Shown: positions 1 to 8,730, numbered from the stretch's first letter. The stretch is 31,488 nucleotides of DNA from an uncultured Bacillota bacterium (GCA_958448635.1 CAUDEQ010000017.1:1-31488), one strand, 5' to 3'. Numbers and translations are program-made. Notes: generated by a model from the letters alone, not told the origin.

Positions 1-42
1 AAAAAAAGAGTGCAAGACGGAAGCTTAGCTTCCTTTGCACTC
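1..42 (-). terminator. Intrinsic terminator of the phosphoribosyltransferase gene
   Basis: On the minus strand an interrupted hairpin (outer arms GAGTGCAA / TTGCACTC, inner arms GGAAGC / GCTTCC around TTA) is followed by seven T residues at the window edge. It lies about 100 bp past the stop of the leftward phosphoribosyltransferase gene, so it most likely ends that transcript. Confidence 0.85.
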
Positions 43-139
43 ATGTCGCCCTCACGTCTGCACTCATGTTTGCGTTTATATCTGCTCTCATGTCGCCTTC
101 AATGGCGGCTTTTTCATCACAGCTTATCATCAAGCTCCA

Positions 140-691
140 TCAGCCCAGAGGATTTCCGGATTTATCGAACAGCGGCAGCCTCTGAAGGTATATGATATCG
201 TCTCTGTCGGCGGCTTCACCCTCGGCCAGAACTGTCATCCTGCCTGCGATGTTTCCTCCGACCTGCTCTATAAGAACCTCTACGGAACGGATGGACTCGC
301 CGGTGCTGATAACGTCATCGACGATGAGTATTCTCCTGCCCCTGATCTTCTCAGCATCGCTTTTACCGAGACAGAGCTTCTGTATGTGGTCTGTCGTTAT
401 GGAATTCACGGTGGTTTCTATGATCTCCTGCATGTAAAGCTTCGGACCCTTTCTCGCCACGATGTATTCCTTGCCGGACTGCCTCGACATTTCGTATGCC
501 AGCGGGATTCCCTTTGATTCGGCAGTTATTATCACGTCGAACTCAGGGGCTCTTTTCAGCAGCTCCTCTGCCGCCACCCCGGTGATCTCCACATCTCCGA
601 ACATGATAAATGCGCCTATGTACAATTCCTCATTGATGCTGCAAAGAGGCAGCTCTCTTTTTAATCCTGCGATATTGATTTCATAATGCAT
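140..691 (-). CDS. Purine phosphoribosyltransferase-like protein (APRT/Xpt type)
   Basis: 183-residue type I phosphoribosyltransferase of the adenine/xanthine PRTase group, expected to join a purine base to PRPP in the cytosol. The PRPP-binding loop ILIVDDVISTGES is intact near residues 122-134, and an upstream AESKGIPLAYEMSR segment matches the family's fold core. The start is ATG at 689-691, with AAGGAGAAGG immediately upstream; a GTG seven codons earlier would lie on top of that RBS. A TTTACA-17-TATAAT promoter precedes it. It is divergent from an NCS2 purine permease, so import and phosphoribosylation of a base are probably coupled. The exact base (adenine, guanine, xanthine) cannot be read from the sequence. 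After the TGA the same frame continues for 32 codons of low-complexity sequence up to the terminator. Confidence 0.85.
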   Translation of the reverse strand: MHYEINIAGLKRELPLCSINEELYIGAFIMFGDVEITGVAAEELLKRAPEFDVIITAESKGIPLAYEMSRQSGKEYIVARKGPKLYMQEIIETTVNSITTDHIQKLCLGKSDAEKIRGRRILIVDDVISTGESIRSVEVLIEQVGGNIAGRMTVLAEGEAADRDDIIYLQRLPLFDKSGNPLG

Positions 692-716
692 GATCCTTCT
701 CCTTCCGTTCACATTT

Positions 717-745
717 ATTATACTGTTTTGTGTACAAAATGTAAA
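717..745 (-). promoter_or_regulatory. Promoter of the phosphoribosyltransferase gene
   Basis: On the minus strand TTTACA (740-745) and a perfect TATAAT (717-722) are separated by 17 bp. The spacer contains the palindrome at 726-739, a position suited to repression. Confidence 0.75.
726..739. promoter_or_regulatory. Candidate operator palindrome between the purine genes
   Basis: TTTTGTGTACAAAA has 6-bp arms TTTTGT/ACAAAA around GT. It sits inside the promoter spacer of the leftward gene and just upstream of the permease promoter. It does not contain the CGAA core of the Bacillus PurBox, so the cognate regulator is unknown. Confidence 0.45.
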
Positions 746-749
746 CGTA

Positions 750-778
750 TTGTTCTTTTGTAAAAAAAGTGCTAAAAT
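750..778 (+). promoter_or_regulatory. Promoter of the NCS2 permease gene
   Basis: TTGTTC (750-755) and TAAAAT (773-778) are 17 bp apart, giving a leader of roughly 35 nt to the ATG at 821. That leaves no room for a purine riboswitch, and none of its conserved loops is visible. Confidence 0.55.
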
Positions 779-820
779 GTCAACGCATAAATATTACTGA
801 CATTACTCGGGAGATAAAAA

Positions 821-2182
821 ATGAAAGATTATTTTAAGCTTGAAAAAAACAACACGACCGTTAAAACCGAGGTGGCGGCAGGCGTCACCACCTTCATGAC
901 GATGGCCTATATACTGGCTGTAAATCCTGTCATTCTGGGAGATGCCGGAATGGACAGAACTGCAGTGCTGCTGGCCACCGCACTGGCCTCATTCATCGGC
1001 TCTGCGTTAATGGCGATCTTTGCAAATCTGCCCTTTGCGCTTTCCGCCGGAATGGGATTAAACGCATATCTGGCATATACCGTCGTTCTCGGACAGGGAA
1101 TAACATGGCAGACGGCGCTTTTCGCAGTATTTATCGAAGGACTTATATTCATCCTTATTTCCGCAACCAATGTGCGTGAAGCCATCTTCAACGCCATTCC
1201 TTTGACGCTGAAAAGAGCCGTTTCAGTTGGTATAGGCCTCTTCATCGCATTCATCGGACTTCAGAATGCAGGCCTGGCAGTGGATTCATCCACCCTCGTC
1301 ACCATCACGGAGTTCACAAGCAATTTCACCACTTCGGGAATATGTGCATTGCTGGCGGTGATAGGACTTCTCGTAATGGCTGTCCTCTATATCAAAAACG
1401 TACCCGGCTCCATACTCATCGGAATAGTCATCACATGGATCATGGGAATGGTATGCCAGGTGATAGGTATATACGTGCCTAATCCGGAGGAGGGCTTTTA
1501 CAGCCTCTTCCCATCGGGTATCATGAGTGTCGACTTTTCTCCTCTGGGCGAAACCTTCGGAGCATGCTTCACCGTGGATTTCGACGCATTGGGCATTTTC
1601 AACTTCATCGTCATCATATTCTCATTCCTGTTTGTTGACCTCTTCGATACACTGGGAACCCTGATAGGAGTCAGCACCAGAGCGAATATGCTGGATGAAA
1701 ACGGCAGACTCCCCGGAATAAAGCCTGCCCTCATGTCGGACGCCATCGCCACCACTGCAGGCGCCGTACTGGGAACATCCACCGTTACAACCTTCGTTGA
1801 ATCCTCGGCAGGCGTAGCTGCAGGAGGCCGCACCGGCCTTACAGCCCTCACCACAGGCGGACTTTTCCTGCTGGCCACATTGTTCTCACCTGTATTCACC
1901 TCCATACCTTCCTTCGCAACGGCACCTGCCCTTATCCTGGTAGGCTTCCTCATGTTCGAATCGGTAACGGAGCTGAAATTCAGCGTTGACAATCTTTCCG
2001 AAACCATACCTGCGTACCTGTGTATCCTGGCGATGCCGCTTTTCTACAGCATTTCAGAGGGCATATGCTTCGGAGTGATCTCATACGTAGTTCTCAATGC
2101 AGTAACAGGAAAGACGAAAAACATCGCACCTATCATGTATATTCTGGCGATACTCTTCGTCCTCAAGTACGTTTTCCTGTAA
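821..2182 (+). CDS. NCS2 family purine permease (AzgA/PbuG-like)
   Basis: 453-residue polytopic membrane protein of the AzgA/PbuG branch of nucleobase:cation symporters, expected to import hypoxanthine, guanine or adenine. Family landmarks are the N-terminal EVAAGVTTFMTMAYILAVNP segment, a glycine-rich SAGMGLNAY stretch, FVDLFDTLGTLIGV, and the signature around GTSTVTTFVESSAGVAAGGRTG. Many hydrophobic segments fit the family's roughly 12-14 helices, and length is typical. CGGGAG precedes the ATG. Divergent to the purine phosphoribosyltransferase gene, which supports a purine substrate. It converges with dapB, leaving only 17 bp and no clear terminator between them. Confidence 0.9.
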   Translation: MKDYFKLEKNNTTVKTEVAAGVTTFMTMAYILAVNPVILGDAGMDRTAVLLATALASFIGSALMAIFANLPFALSAGMGLNAYLAYTVVLGQGITWQTALFAVFIEGLIFILISATNVREAIFNAIPLTLKRAVSVGIGLFIAFIGLQNAGLAVDSSTLVTITEFTSNFTTSGICALLAVIGLLVMAVLYIKNVPGSILIGIVITWIMGMVCQVIGIYVPNPEEGFYSLFPSGIMSVDFSPLGETFGACFTVDFDALGIFNFIVIIFSFLFVDLFDTLGTLIGVSTRANMLDENGRLPGIKPALMSDAIATTAGAVLGTSTVTTFVESSAGVAAGGRTGLTALTTGGLFLLATLFSPVFTSIPSFATAPALILVGFLMFESVTELKFSVDNLSETIPAYLCILAMPLFYSISEGICFGVISYVVLNAVTGKTKNIAPIMYILAILFVLKYVFL

Positions 2183-2199
2183 ACGAGCTTACACCGCTG

Positions 2200-2955
2200 C
2201 TATCCCGTTATCACATCTTCCATGGTGTAAAGCCCGGGAGCCTTGCCTGCCATGAACTCAACGGCATCGCAGGCTCCTTCGGCATAGCAGCTCCAGTCAT
2301 ACGCATCGTGAGAAATCTCCATCATTTCCCCCATGCATCCGAAGATTACACGATGGGTGCTGGGAGTGTTTCCCGCCCTTACAGAATGAAAGACTATGTC
2401 ATCGTAAGTCTTGTCCGGCGCATGCTCCGCCATCTCCTCAGCCAGTTCTATGGCTGTACCGCTGGGAGCGTCCAGCTTGGTTTCACTGTGCATGTCTATA
2501 ATCTCTATCCTGCACCTGTCCCCCAGCTTCGCAGCTGCCTCTCCCAGAAGCTTTCTCATCACGTTTACCACATATGATGTATTGGCAGCCTTCATCATCG
2601 GTATCTCATCACCTGCAGCCAGCAGGGCTGCTGTTTCATCATCACTGAAGCCCGTGGTGCCGCATATAAGCGCCTTTCCGTGGGCTACGCAGGCTCTCAT
2701 CACCTTCATGGAAAGCTCCACCACCGAAAAATCCACCACAAGATCGCATTCGTCTATGATTTTCTCTATATCGTCGTAAACCGTGGCACCCAGCTGCCGC
2801 CCAAGCCCTGCTGCGATGCCGATATCCATTCCTATATAATCTCTTCCCGGCGTTCCCACTCCGCCTACTATCTGGATCTCACTGCGCTTTGCAGCCGCCT
2901 CGATAATAAGCCTGTCCATGTGACCTCTCGGTGCAGTTACCACTATCTTTACCAT
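2200..2955 (-). CDS. dapB: 4-hydroxy-tetrahydrodipicolinate reductase, divergent
   Basis: 251-residue DapB homologue. DapB reduces hydroxy-tetrahydrodipicolinate with NAD(P)H in the lysine/diaminopimelate pathway. The family segments GTTGF, a degenerate ANTSYVVNVM (usually NxSVGVN) and KLDAPSGTA are present, as is the C-terminal RAGxxxxxH...GE pattern. The usual glycine-rich nucleotide motif (GxxGRMG) reads APRGHMD here. In the catalytic EIIxxHHxxK motif the first His and the Lys remain, but the second His is Ser (EIIDMHSETK). The loop before the RAG motif is also shortened. The start has a strong AAAGGAGATGCGGT RBS. Last gene of the minus-strand operon, 13 bp after mfd rather than beside dapA. 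It could be a specialised paralogue instead of the main lysine enzyme. Confidence 0.8.
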   Translation of the reverse strand: MVKIVVTAPRGHMDRLIIEAAAKRSEIQIVGGVGTPGRDYIGMDIGIAAGLGRQLGATVYDDIEKIIDECDLVVDFSVVELSMKVMRACVAHGKALICGTTGFSDDETAALLAAGDEIPMMKAANTSYVVNVMRKLLGEAAAKLGDRCRIEIIDMHSETKLDAPSGTAIELAEEMAEHAPDKTYDDIVFHSVRAGNTPSTHRVIFGCMGEMMEISHDAYDWSCYAEGACDAVEFMAGKAPGLYTMEDVITG

Positions 2956-2968
2956 ACCGCATCTCCTT

Positions 2969-5900
2969 TCAGTTTATCTTCCTGCCGTCCACAGCTGTCT
3001 TTAAAAATTTCTCGATGGCCGAAAGAGGCTCTTCCCTGTTGATGGTGAGCCTTATGAACGGCTCCCTTCCGCCGTTTATCATCATCCTCTCGCCGTATGC
3101 CTCAGCCAGCGCAGCCATCGTTCCATGCGAAAGCTTGATGTTCTCCCACAGCCTGAATATTATCATATACCCCTGCTGAAGAATCTCCGTCACACCCAAC
3201 TTTCCTGCCATTGCCCTTATCTTGGATATCCTGATGAGGTTCATGGTATCCTTAGGTATGTCTCCGAATCTGTCTATCAGCTCATCCACCACCTCAGCCT
3301 CATCCTCATCGTTTTCTATCATGGCGATTTTCTTGTACATCTGAAGTCTCAGCACCTCGTTTTCTATATATCTTGACGAGATTATCGCAGGAATCGGCAG
3401 ACTGAAGGCCGTCTCCTCAGCCTCAGGCAGCCGCTCTATTCCCTTCGCCTCGTTTACCGCTTCCTCCAACATTTTGCAGTACAGCTCGTAGCCTATGCTC
3501 AGCATATGTCCGGATTGCTCCGTTCCCAGCAGGTTTCCGGCGCCCCTCAGCTCCAGATCCTTCATCGCTATCCTGAAGCCCGATCCGAACTCGGTGAACT
3601 CCCTTATAGCCTTTAGGCGCTTCTCGGCGATTTCCGACAGCACCTTGTCCTTTCTGTACATCAGATATGCATATGCCACACGGTCAGAGCGACCCACACG
3701 GCCTCTCAGCTGATAGAGCTGCGCCAGCCCGAACCTGTCGGCATCCAGCACTATCATCGTATTGACGTTGGGAATATCCATTCCCGATTCGATTATGGTG
3801 GTGGACACGAATACGTTGTACTCGCCCTCTGCGAAATCCATGATTATCTTTTCCAGCTTGGCCGGCGCCATCTTGCCATGTCCCACGACTACATCAGCAT
3901 CGGGAACGAGACGCTCTATGTCGGATGCCACGCGCTCAATGGACTCGACCCTGTTGTAAAGTACATATACCTGGCCGCCTCTGGCGATCTCCTTTTCTAT
4001 CGCCTCTCTCATGATGAAGTCATCCTGCTCCATGACATATGTCTGCACAGGATACCTGTCCTCCGGCGGCTCCTCCAGCGTACTCATGTCCTTTATCCCG
4101 GACAGGGACATATGCAAAGTGCGCGGTATCGGCGTTGCCGACAAGGTGAGAACGTCGACATTCTCTTTAAGCTGCTTCAGCTTTTCCTTGTGCTTCACTC
4201 CGAATCGCTGCTCCTCATCTATCACCAGCAGCCCCAGATCCTTGAAGCGTATATCCTTAGACAGCAGCCTGTGGGTTGCTATGATAAGATCTATGCTTCC
4301 CTTTTCCAGACCTTCCAATATCGCCTTCTGCTGAGCTGCGCTCCTGAATCTTGAAAGCATCTCCACCTTGAATGGGAATTTTTCGAACCTGTCCTTCAGC
4401 GTGTAGTAATGCTGGTTCGCCAGAAGCGTGGTGGGAACGAGAACAGCTGCCTGCTTTCCATCCGAGACGCACTTGAACAGCGCCCTTGCAGCCACCTCGG
4501 TCTTTCCGAAGCCCACGTCTCCGCACAGCAGTCTGTCCATGGGAACGTCACGCTCCATATCCTTCTTTATCTCTTCCACGCAGCGAAGCTGATCGTCTGT
4601 TTCCGTATAAGGAAAGCTCTCCTCAAACTCCTTCTGCCATACTGTATCCTCCGAAAACGCAAAGCCCTTTTCCTGCATCCTTACGGCCGATATCCTTATC
4701 AGCTCATCCGCCATATCGTCTATGGCCGCCCTGGCCTTTGCCTTGGTCTGCTTCCACTCGCTTCCGGACAGCTTGTTGAGCCGCGGCACGATGCCGTCTC
4801 CTCCCACGTATTTCTGCAGCATTCCCAGCTGATCCACAGGGATATACAGCGAATCCTCCCCTGCGTATTTCACCTTGAGGTAATCCTTCTTCACACCCTG
4901 CACCACCAGCTGCTCTATGCCGGTGAATTTTCCTATGCCGTGGCTTTCATGTACCACATAGTCGCCGGTCTGCACATCGGCAAAGCTCTTTATCTGCTCT
5001 CCCCTGGATCGGCTCTTCCTCTTCCTGCTTTTTCTGCTGCCGCCGAATACATCGCCTTCCCATATATAGCACAGCTTCCTGTCTGAAAACTCCATTCCGG
5101 AAGTAAGCACTCCCTCACGGAGCTTTACCTTTCCCAGCATTTCCTCACGGATCAGAAACTCCTCCATGTTTTTCATACGCTCGCTGCTGCTGCACACTAT
5201 GCTCACATCAAAGCCTCTCCTTATATAGCTGTCCAGATCGCCTTTGAATATGTCCATCCTGCCGTTGTAAACCGGTGTCTGTCTGCAGTTTACCGTGATT
5301 AGCTTCTCAAGAGGCGGCGCATTTTTTATGGTCGATGTAAACGGCGTGAAAATATATCCGCTTTTTTTATAAAGGAGAAAGTAATCGCTTTGGTCCGACA
5401 TCATCCTGAAGTCCTCGCCTATTCCTCTGCCGCTTTCCAGGATTGCCGTTATGTCGTCTGCCCTTTCCTTCTCATACACCTCCAGCGTCTCCAGGATTCG
5501 CGCAGGATCGTCTATAAACAGCTCCGGCTCGCTCATATAATCCCATATATACATGGTCTCATCGTAAAAATAATTGATGAATTTCTCCATATACTGAAGG
5601 TTCACCATGTTGTCTATATAATTTATCAGCTGATCTCGTCTCGTTTTCAGCTGATGGACGGCTTCGCTTTTTCCCTCACTCTTTTCCAGCCTTTTTATAT
5701 GTCTGCCGTATGCGGCATCTATCTTCCGTCTCGCACCTTCAAAGATTGCCTCGTCCTTTATCAGCTGAGTGCATGGACATATGGTTATGCTTTTCAGCTC
5801 CTCTTCAGACCTCTGAGTATCTATATCGAAGGATCGTATTGAATCCACCTCCGTATCGAACAGCTCAACCCTGTATGGCATATCGCTGTCGGGAGTGAAT

Positions 5901-6382
5901 ATATCCATTATGCCTCCGCGCAGGCTGTACTCTCCGCGGCTCTCTATCATGGGAACTCTCTCATAGCCCATGAAGGAAAGGCGCGCCTTTACATCCTCAA
6001 GGGATATATCCCTGCCGCGCTGCAGCGTGAGAACATTCTCCCGGAAGATTTCCTTTGGCGGCAGCTTCTTGATGGCTCCCGTTACAGGTGCGATGACTAT
6101 ACATTCCTCCCCTGATGTCACAGCCTTCAGAATCTTCATCCTCTCCAGCAGCTGATCATTGCTTCTGGCCTCATACTGCATGACCGATTCATCATCGGCG
6201 GGAAGCACGTATATTGTTCGAGCATCAAAAAAAGAAAGGTCCGCAGCCAATCGCTTCGCCCTGTTAAAAGTTGAAACTACAATAAGGCTCTGACCCTTTT
6301 TTTCTTTGATTATATCTGCGATTATCGGCGCAATTCGTCCCTCCGATGCGCCCGTTATGTTAATCATTCCCCTGCTGGCCAC
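2969..6382 (-). CDS. mfd: Transcription-repair coupling factor Mfd
   Basis: 1137-residue Mfd, which displaces RNA polymerase stalled at DNA lesions and recruits UvrA. From the N terminus: a UvrB-like region (ESRGEYSLRGGIMDIF, ELFDTEVDSIRSF), the RNA-polymerase-interacting domain (GDYVVHESHGIGKFTGIE, about residue 472), the RecG-like helicase core with Walker A GDVGFGKTE near 618, DEEQRFG near 721, and SATPIPRTLHMSL. The C-terminal TRCF domain is present. Length is close to E. coli Mfd. The chosen start is GTG behind AAAGGAAGAAA and overlaps the pth stop by 23 bp; an ATG five codons later (6367) is possible. Cotranscribed with pth upstream and dapB downstream. Confidence 0.97.
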   Translation of the reverse strand: MASRGMINITGASEGRIAPIIADIIKEKKGQSLIVVSTFNRAKRLAADLSFFDARTIYVLPADDESVMQYEARSNDQLLERMKILKAVTSGEECIVIAPVTGAIKKLPPKEIFRENVLTLQRGRDISLEDVKARLSFMGYERVPMIESRGEYSLRGGIMDIFTPDSDMPYRVELFDTEVDSIRSFDIDTQRSEEELKSITICPCTQLIKDEAIFEGARRKIDAAYGRHIKRLEKSEGKSEAVHQLKTRRDQLINYIDNMVNLQYMEKFINYFYDETMYIWDYMSEPELFIDDPARILETLEVYEKERADDITAILESGRGIGEDFRMMSDQSDYFLLYKKSGYIFTPFTSTIKNAPPLEKLITVNCRQTPVYNGRMDIFKGDLDSYIRRGFDVSIVCSSSERMKNMEEFLIREEMLGKVKLREGVLTSGMEFSDRKLCYIWEGDVFGGSRKSRKRKSRSRGEQIKSFADVQTGDYVVHESHGIGKFTGIEQLVVQGVKKDYLKVKYAGEDSLYIPVDQLGMLQKYVGGDGIVPRLNKLSGSEWKQTKAKARAAIDDMADELIRISAVRMQEKGFAFSEDTVWQKEFEESFPYTETDDQLRCVEEIKKDMERDVPMDRLLCGDVGFGKTEVAARALFKCVSDGKQAAVLVPTTLLANQHYYTLKDRFEKFPFKVEMLSRFRSAAQQKAILEGLEKGSIDLIIATHRLLSKDIRFKDLGLLVIDEEQRFGVKHKEKLKQLKENVDVLTLSATPIPRTLHMSLSGIKDMSTLEEPPEDRYPVQTYVMEQDDFIMREAIEKEIARGGQVYVLYNRVESIERVASDIERLVPDADVVVGHGKMAPAKLEKIIMDFAEGEYNVFVSTTIIESGMDIPNVNTMIVLDADRFGLAQLYQLRGRVGRSDRVAYAYLMYRKDKVLSEIAEKRLKAIREFTEFGSGFRIAMKDLELRGAGNLLGTEQSGHMLSIGYELYCKMLEEAVNEAKGIERLPEAEETAFSLPIPAIISSRYIENEVLRLQMYKKIAMIENDEDEAEVVDELIDRFGDIPKDTMNLIRISKIRAMAGKLGVTEILQQGYMIIFRLWENIKLSHGTMAALAEAYGERMMINGGREPFIRLTINREEPLSAIEKFLKTAVDGRKIN

Positions 6383-6965
6383 TTTCTTCCTTTCCGGCAG
6401 GCTTTGCCTTTACATTATATTCGTTCATGGCTCTGTCTATGCCTTTCTCAAGAATACACATTACGGCATCGGCAGCATTTTCCACAGCCTCGTCGATGGC
6501 TTTGGCCTCGCTCCTTCCCATGCGTCCCAGAACGAAATCCTTCCAGTCCGCACTGCCGCTCCTTCCTATGCCTATACGTATCCTGGGAAAATCCTGAGAC
6601 CGGATATCTCTTATTATGGACTTCATGCCGTTATGGCTTCCGGCGCTGCCCTTTTTTCTTATCCTAATATGTCCCAGCTCTATGTCAAAATCGTCGTATA
6701 TGACTATCAACTCTTCCATGGGCACGTCGTAATAGCTTACGATTTCCCTGATGGCTTCGCCGCTGAGATTCATATATGTCTGCGGCTTCACCAGAAGAGC
6801 TTTCTGGCCGGAGATAAAACCATCCCCGACCAGCGACTTATGCTTGAGCTTATTAACCTTTATATCGTTTTTCCCGGCAAGCCTGTCGATGACAAGAAAA
6901 CCCATGTTATGGCGTGTATTCTCGTATTTCTTTCCCGGATTGCCAAGTCCTGCGATTACAAACAT
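6360..6965 (-). CDS. pth: Peptidyl-tRNA hydrolase
   Basis: 201-residue bacterial Pth, which releases peptides from drop-off peptidyl-tRNA. The N-terminal signature GLGNPGKKYENTRHNMGF carries the conserved Asn9 and catalytic His19. The IVIYDDFDIELGHIRIRKKGSAGSHNG block and FPRIRIGIGR are also standard. The start at MFVIAGLGNPG (ATG 6963-6965) follows an AAAGGA site and matches the family N terminus; an ATG ten codons upstream lacks a good RBS. The gene overlaps mfd and follows prs by 50 bp, in the classic Firmicutes order prs-pth-mfd. Confidence 0.95.
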   Translation of the reverse strand: MFVIAGLGNPGKKYENTRHNMGFLVIDRLAGKNDIKVNKLKHKSLVGDGFISGQKALLVKPQTYMNLSGEAIREIVSYYDVPMEELIVIYDDFDIELGHIRIRKKGSAGSHNGMKSIIRDIRSQDFPRIRIGIGRSGSADWKDFVLGRMGRSEAKAIDEAVENAADAVMCILEKGIDRAMNEYNVKAKPAGKEESGQQGND

Positions 6966-7015
6966 CTGCTGAAAATCCTTTCCCCCGGCAATCATGCAGA
7001 TGCCGGATGCCTGTC

Positions 7016-7966
7016 CTAGTCAAACAGCTTGCTTATGGAGCCGTTTGTGAATATTCTCGTCATAGCTTCTGCAAAGAGAGGCGCCACTGACAGTATCTTC
7101 ATCTTTCCTATTCTCTTCTCTTCAGGAACAGGAAGAGTATTGAGAAGCACCAGCTCCTCGATGGCGGAGTTTTCTATCCTCTCTATCGCCGGTCCCGAAA
7201 GCACACCATGAGTAGCAGCGGCTCTCACGCTCAGCGCACCCAGATCCTTGATGGCGTTGGCAGCATTTGTGATGGTTCCTGCCGTATCTATCATATCATC
7301 GATGAGGATGCAGTTCTTGCCCTCGATATCGCCTATGATGTTCATGATCTCGCTCTTGTTAGGCTCAGGTCTTCTCTTATCTACAATGGCAATCGGGCAG
7401 TTGAGAGGCTCAGCCATCTTCCTTGCTCTTGGAACTGAGCCGTGGTCAGGAGATACTATTACCAGATTCTCGTTGTTCTGTTCTTTGAAATAGTTGGTTA
7501 TTATAGGCATTCCCAGCATGTGGTCTACAGGAATATTGAAATATCCCTGGATCTGCGCTGCATGAAGATCCATGGTGACAACTCTGTCGGCACCTGCCGC
7601 AACCAGCATATCGGCTACCAGCTTGGCTGTGATCGGATCCCTTGCCTTTGCCTTTCTGTCCTGTCTGGCATATCCGTAGTAAGGTATTACCGCATTGATC
7701 CTGCCTGCCGAAGCTCTCTTCATAGCATCGATCATTATGAGGAGCTCCATAAGGTTGTCGTTTACGGGAGCGCATGTGGACTGAACGATATAGCAGTCAA
7801 CGCCTCTTACTGTTTCCCACAGGTTCACGGACACCTCGCCATCGCTGAACTTCGTTACAGTGGCTCTTCCCAGCGGCTTGCCCATGATGGATGCGATTTC
7901 CTCAGCCAGCTCAAGATGTGAGTTTCCTGCGAACACTTTGTAGTTTGAAAATGCACTGTTTTTCAT
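7016..7966 (-). CDS. prs: Ribose-phosphate pyrophosphokinase (PRPP synthetase)
   Basis: 316-residue class I PRPP synthetase. It makes PRPP from ribose 5-phosphate and ATP for purine, pyrimidine, histidine and NAD synthesis. Visible motifs are the PRPP/metal-binding segment VVTMDLHAAQIQGYFNIPVDH, the catalytic flexible-loop region DKRRPEPN, and the ribose-phosphate loop ILIDDMIDTAGT. The length is standard. TAGGAGAAACAG precedes the ATG. It sits between the half-length glmU gene and pth in the minus operon. PurR, which in Bacillus senses PRPP, is encoded divergently upstream. Confidence 0.97.
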   Translation of the reverse strand: MKNSAFSNYKVFAGNSHLELAEEIASIMGKPLGRATVTKFSDGEVSVNLWETVRGVDCYIVQSTCAPVNDNLMELLIMIDAMKRASAGRINAVIPYYGYARQDRKAKARDPITAKLVADMLVAAGADRVVTMDLHAAQIQGYFNIPVDHMLGMPIITNYFKEQNNENLVIVSPDHGSVPRARKMAEPLNCPIAIVDKRRPEPNKSEIMNIIGDIEGKNCILIDDMIDTAGTITNAANAIKDLGALSVRAAATHGVLSGPAIERIENSAIEELVLLNTLPVPEEKRIGKMKILSVAPLFAEAMTRIFTNGSISKLFD

Positions 7967-8025
7967 CTGTTTCTCCTACCTCTTCTTTCTCTACTACTCT
8001 TTTGCTTAATGTCTTATATATTTTT

Positions 8026-8718
8026 TTATTTCTTTAAGATGCCTCTTCTCTCCACCCAGCCTTCCAGGGACTTTCCTCTGGCTCTTGCCACGTAGAGGGC
8101 ACCATCAGGCACATCGTTGGTAATTGTGCTTCCTGCGGCAACATAAGCGCCTTTTCCCACATGTACTGGCGATATGAGATTGACATTACATCCGATGAAT
8201 GCGCCGTCCTCAACCACTGACCTCGATTTTTTGCTTCCATCGTAGTTTACAAACACTACGCCGCAGCCCAGATTTACCTTCTCGCCCACGTCGGAGTCGC
8301 CTACATATGTAAGGTGTGAGGCCTTTGCACCATCGCCCAGCTTTGAATTCTTGATTTCCACGAAATCACCTACCCTGCAGCCGTTTCCTATATCGCTGCC
8401 CGGTCTGAGATATGCGAAGGGGCCTATCGTGGTGTCGCAGCCCACCTTGCTCTCCAGTATCACAGAGCTTTGAACGCTGGTTCCGTCTCCGATAACCGAA
8501 TCCTTGATCCTGGTGTTCTGACCTATGACGCAGTTCTCACCGATCTCCACATCTCCCTCGATGACGGCGCACGGGTATATGGTGGTTCCCTTTCCAATCC
8601 TCACACCCTCATCGATGTATGCCATTTTTATGTCGATGAAATTCACTCCTGCCTCCATATATGCCAGATTTCTTTCTAATCTCGCTCTTTCACGAGCCTC
8701 GTATTCATGGATATCCAT
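8026..8718 (-). CDS. glmU: GlmU C-terminal half: glucosamine-1-phosphate acetyltransferase domain only
   Basis: 230-residue left-handed beta-helix protein matching only the C-terminal acetyltransferase half of GlmU (full-length GlmU is about 450-460 residues). Acetyltransferase residues are present: LRPG near 104-107, VEIK near 120-123, His135 in SHLTYVGD, NYDG at 158-161 and Lys163/164. The N-terminal uridyltransferase domain (LxAGxGTRM...) is wholly absent. The protein begins in the helical linker (MDIHEYEARERARLERN) that joins the two domains in normal GlmU. A clean start with AAGGAAGGTCAAT RBS lies 12 bp after murC, so this is an intact short gene rather than a frameshift product. It occupies the glmU position before prs. 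UDP-GlcNAc synthesis would need a separate uridyltransferase, not seen in this window. Confidence 0.88.
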   Translation of the reverse strand: MDIHEYEARERARLERNLAYMEAGVNFIDIKMAYIDEGVRIGKGTTIYPCAVIEGDVEIGENCVIGQNTRIKDSVIGDGTSVQSSVILESKVGCDTTIGPFAYLRPGSDIGNGCRVGDFVEIKNSKLGDGAKASHLTYVGDSDVGEKVNLGCGVVFVNYDGSKKSRSVVEDGAFIGCNVNLISPVHVGKGAYVAAGSTITNDVPDGALYVARARGKSLEGWVERRGILKK

Positions 8719-8730
8719 ATTGACCTTCCT

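Noticed and set aside
35..517. 160-codon plus-strand frame antisense to the phosphoribosyltransferase
   Set aside because: Shadow of a well-supported minus-strand gene with promoter, RBS and family motifs.
740..820. Purine riboswitch before the NCS2 permease
   Set aside because: The predicted leader is about 35 nt, too short for the aptamer, and none of its conserved loops is present.
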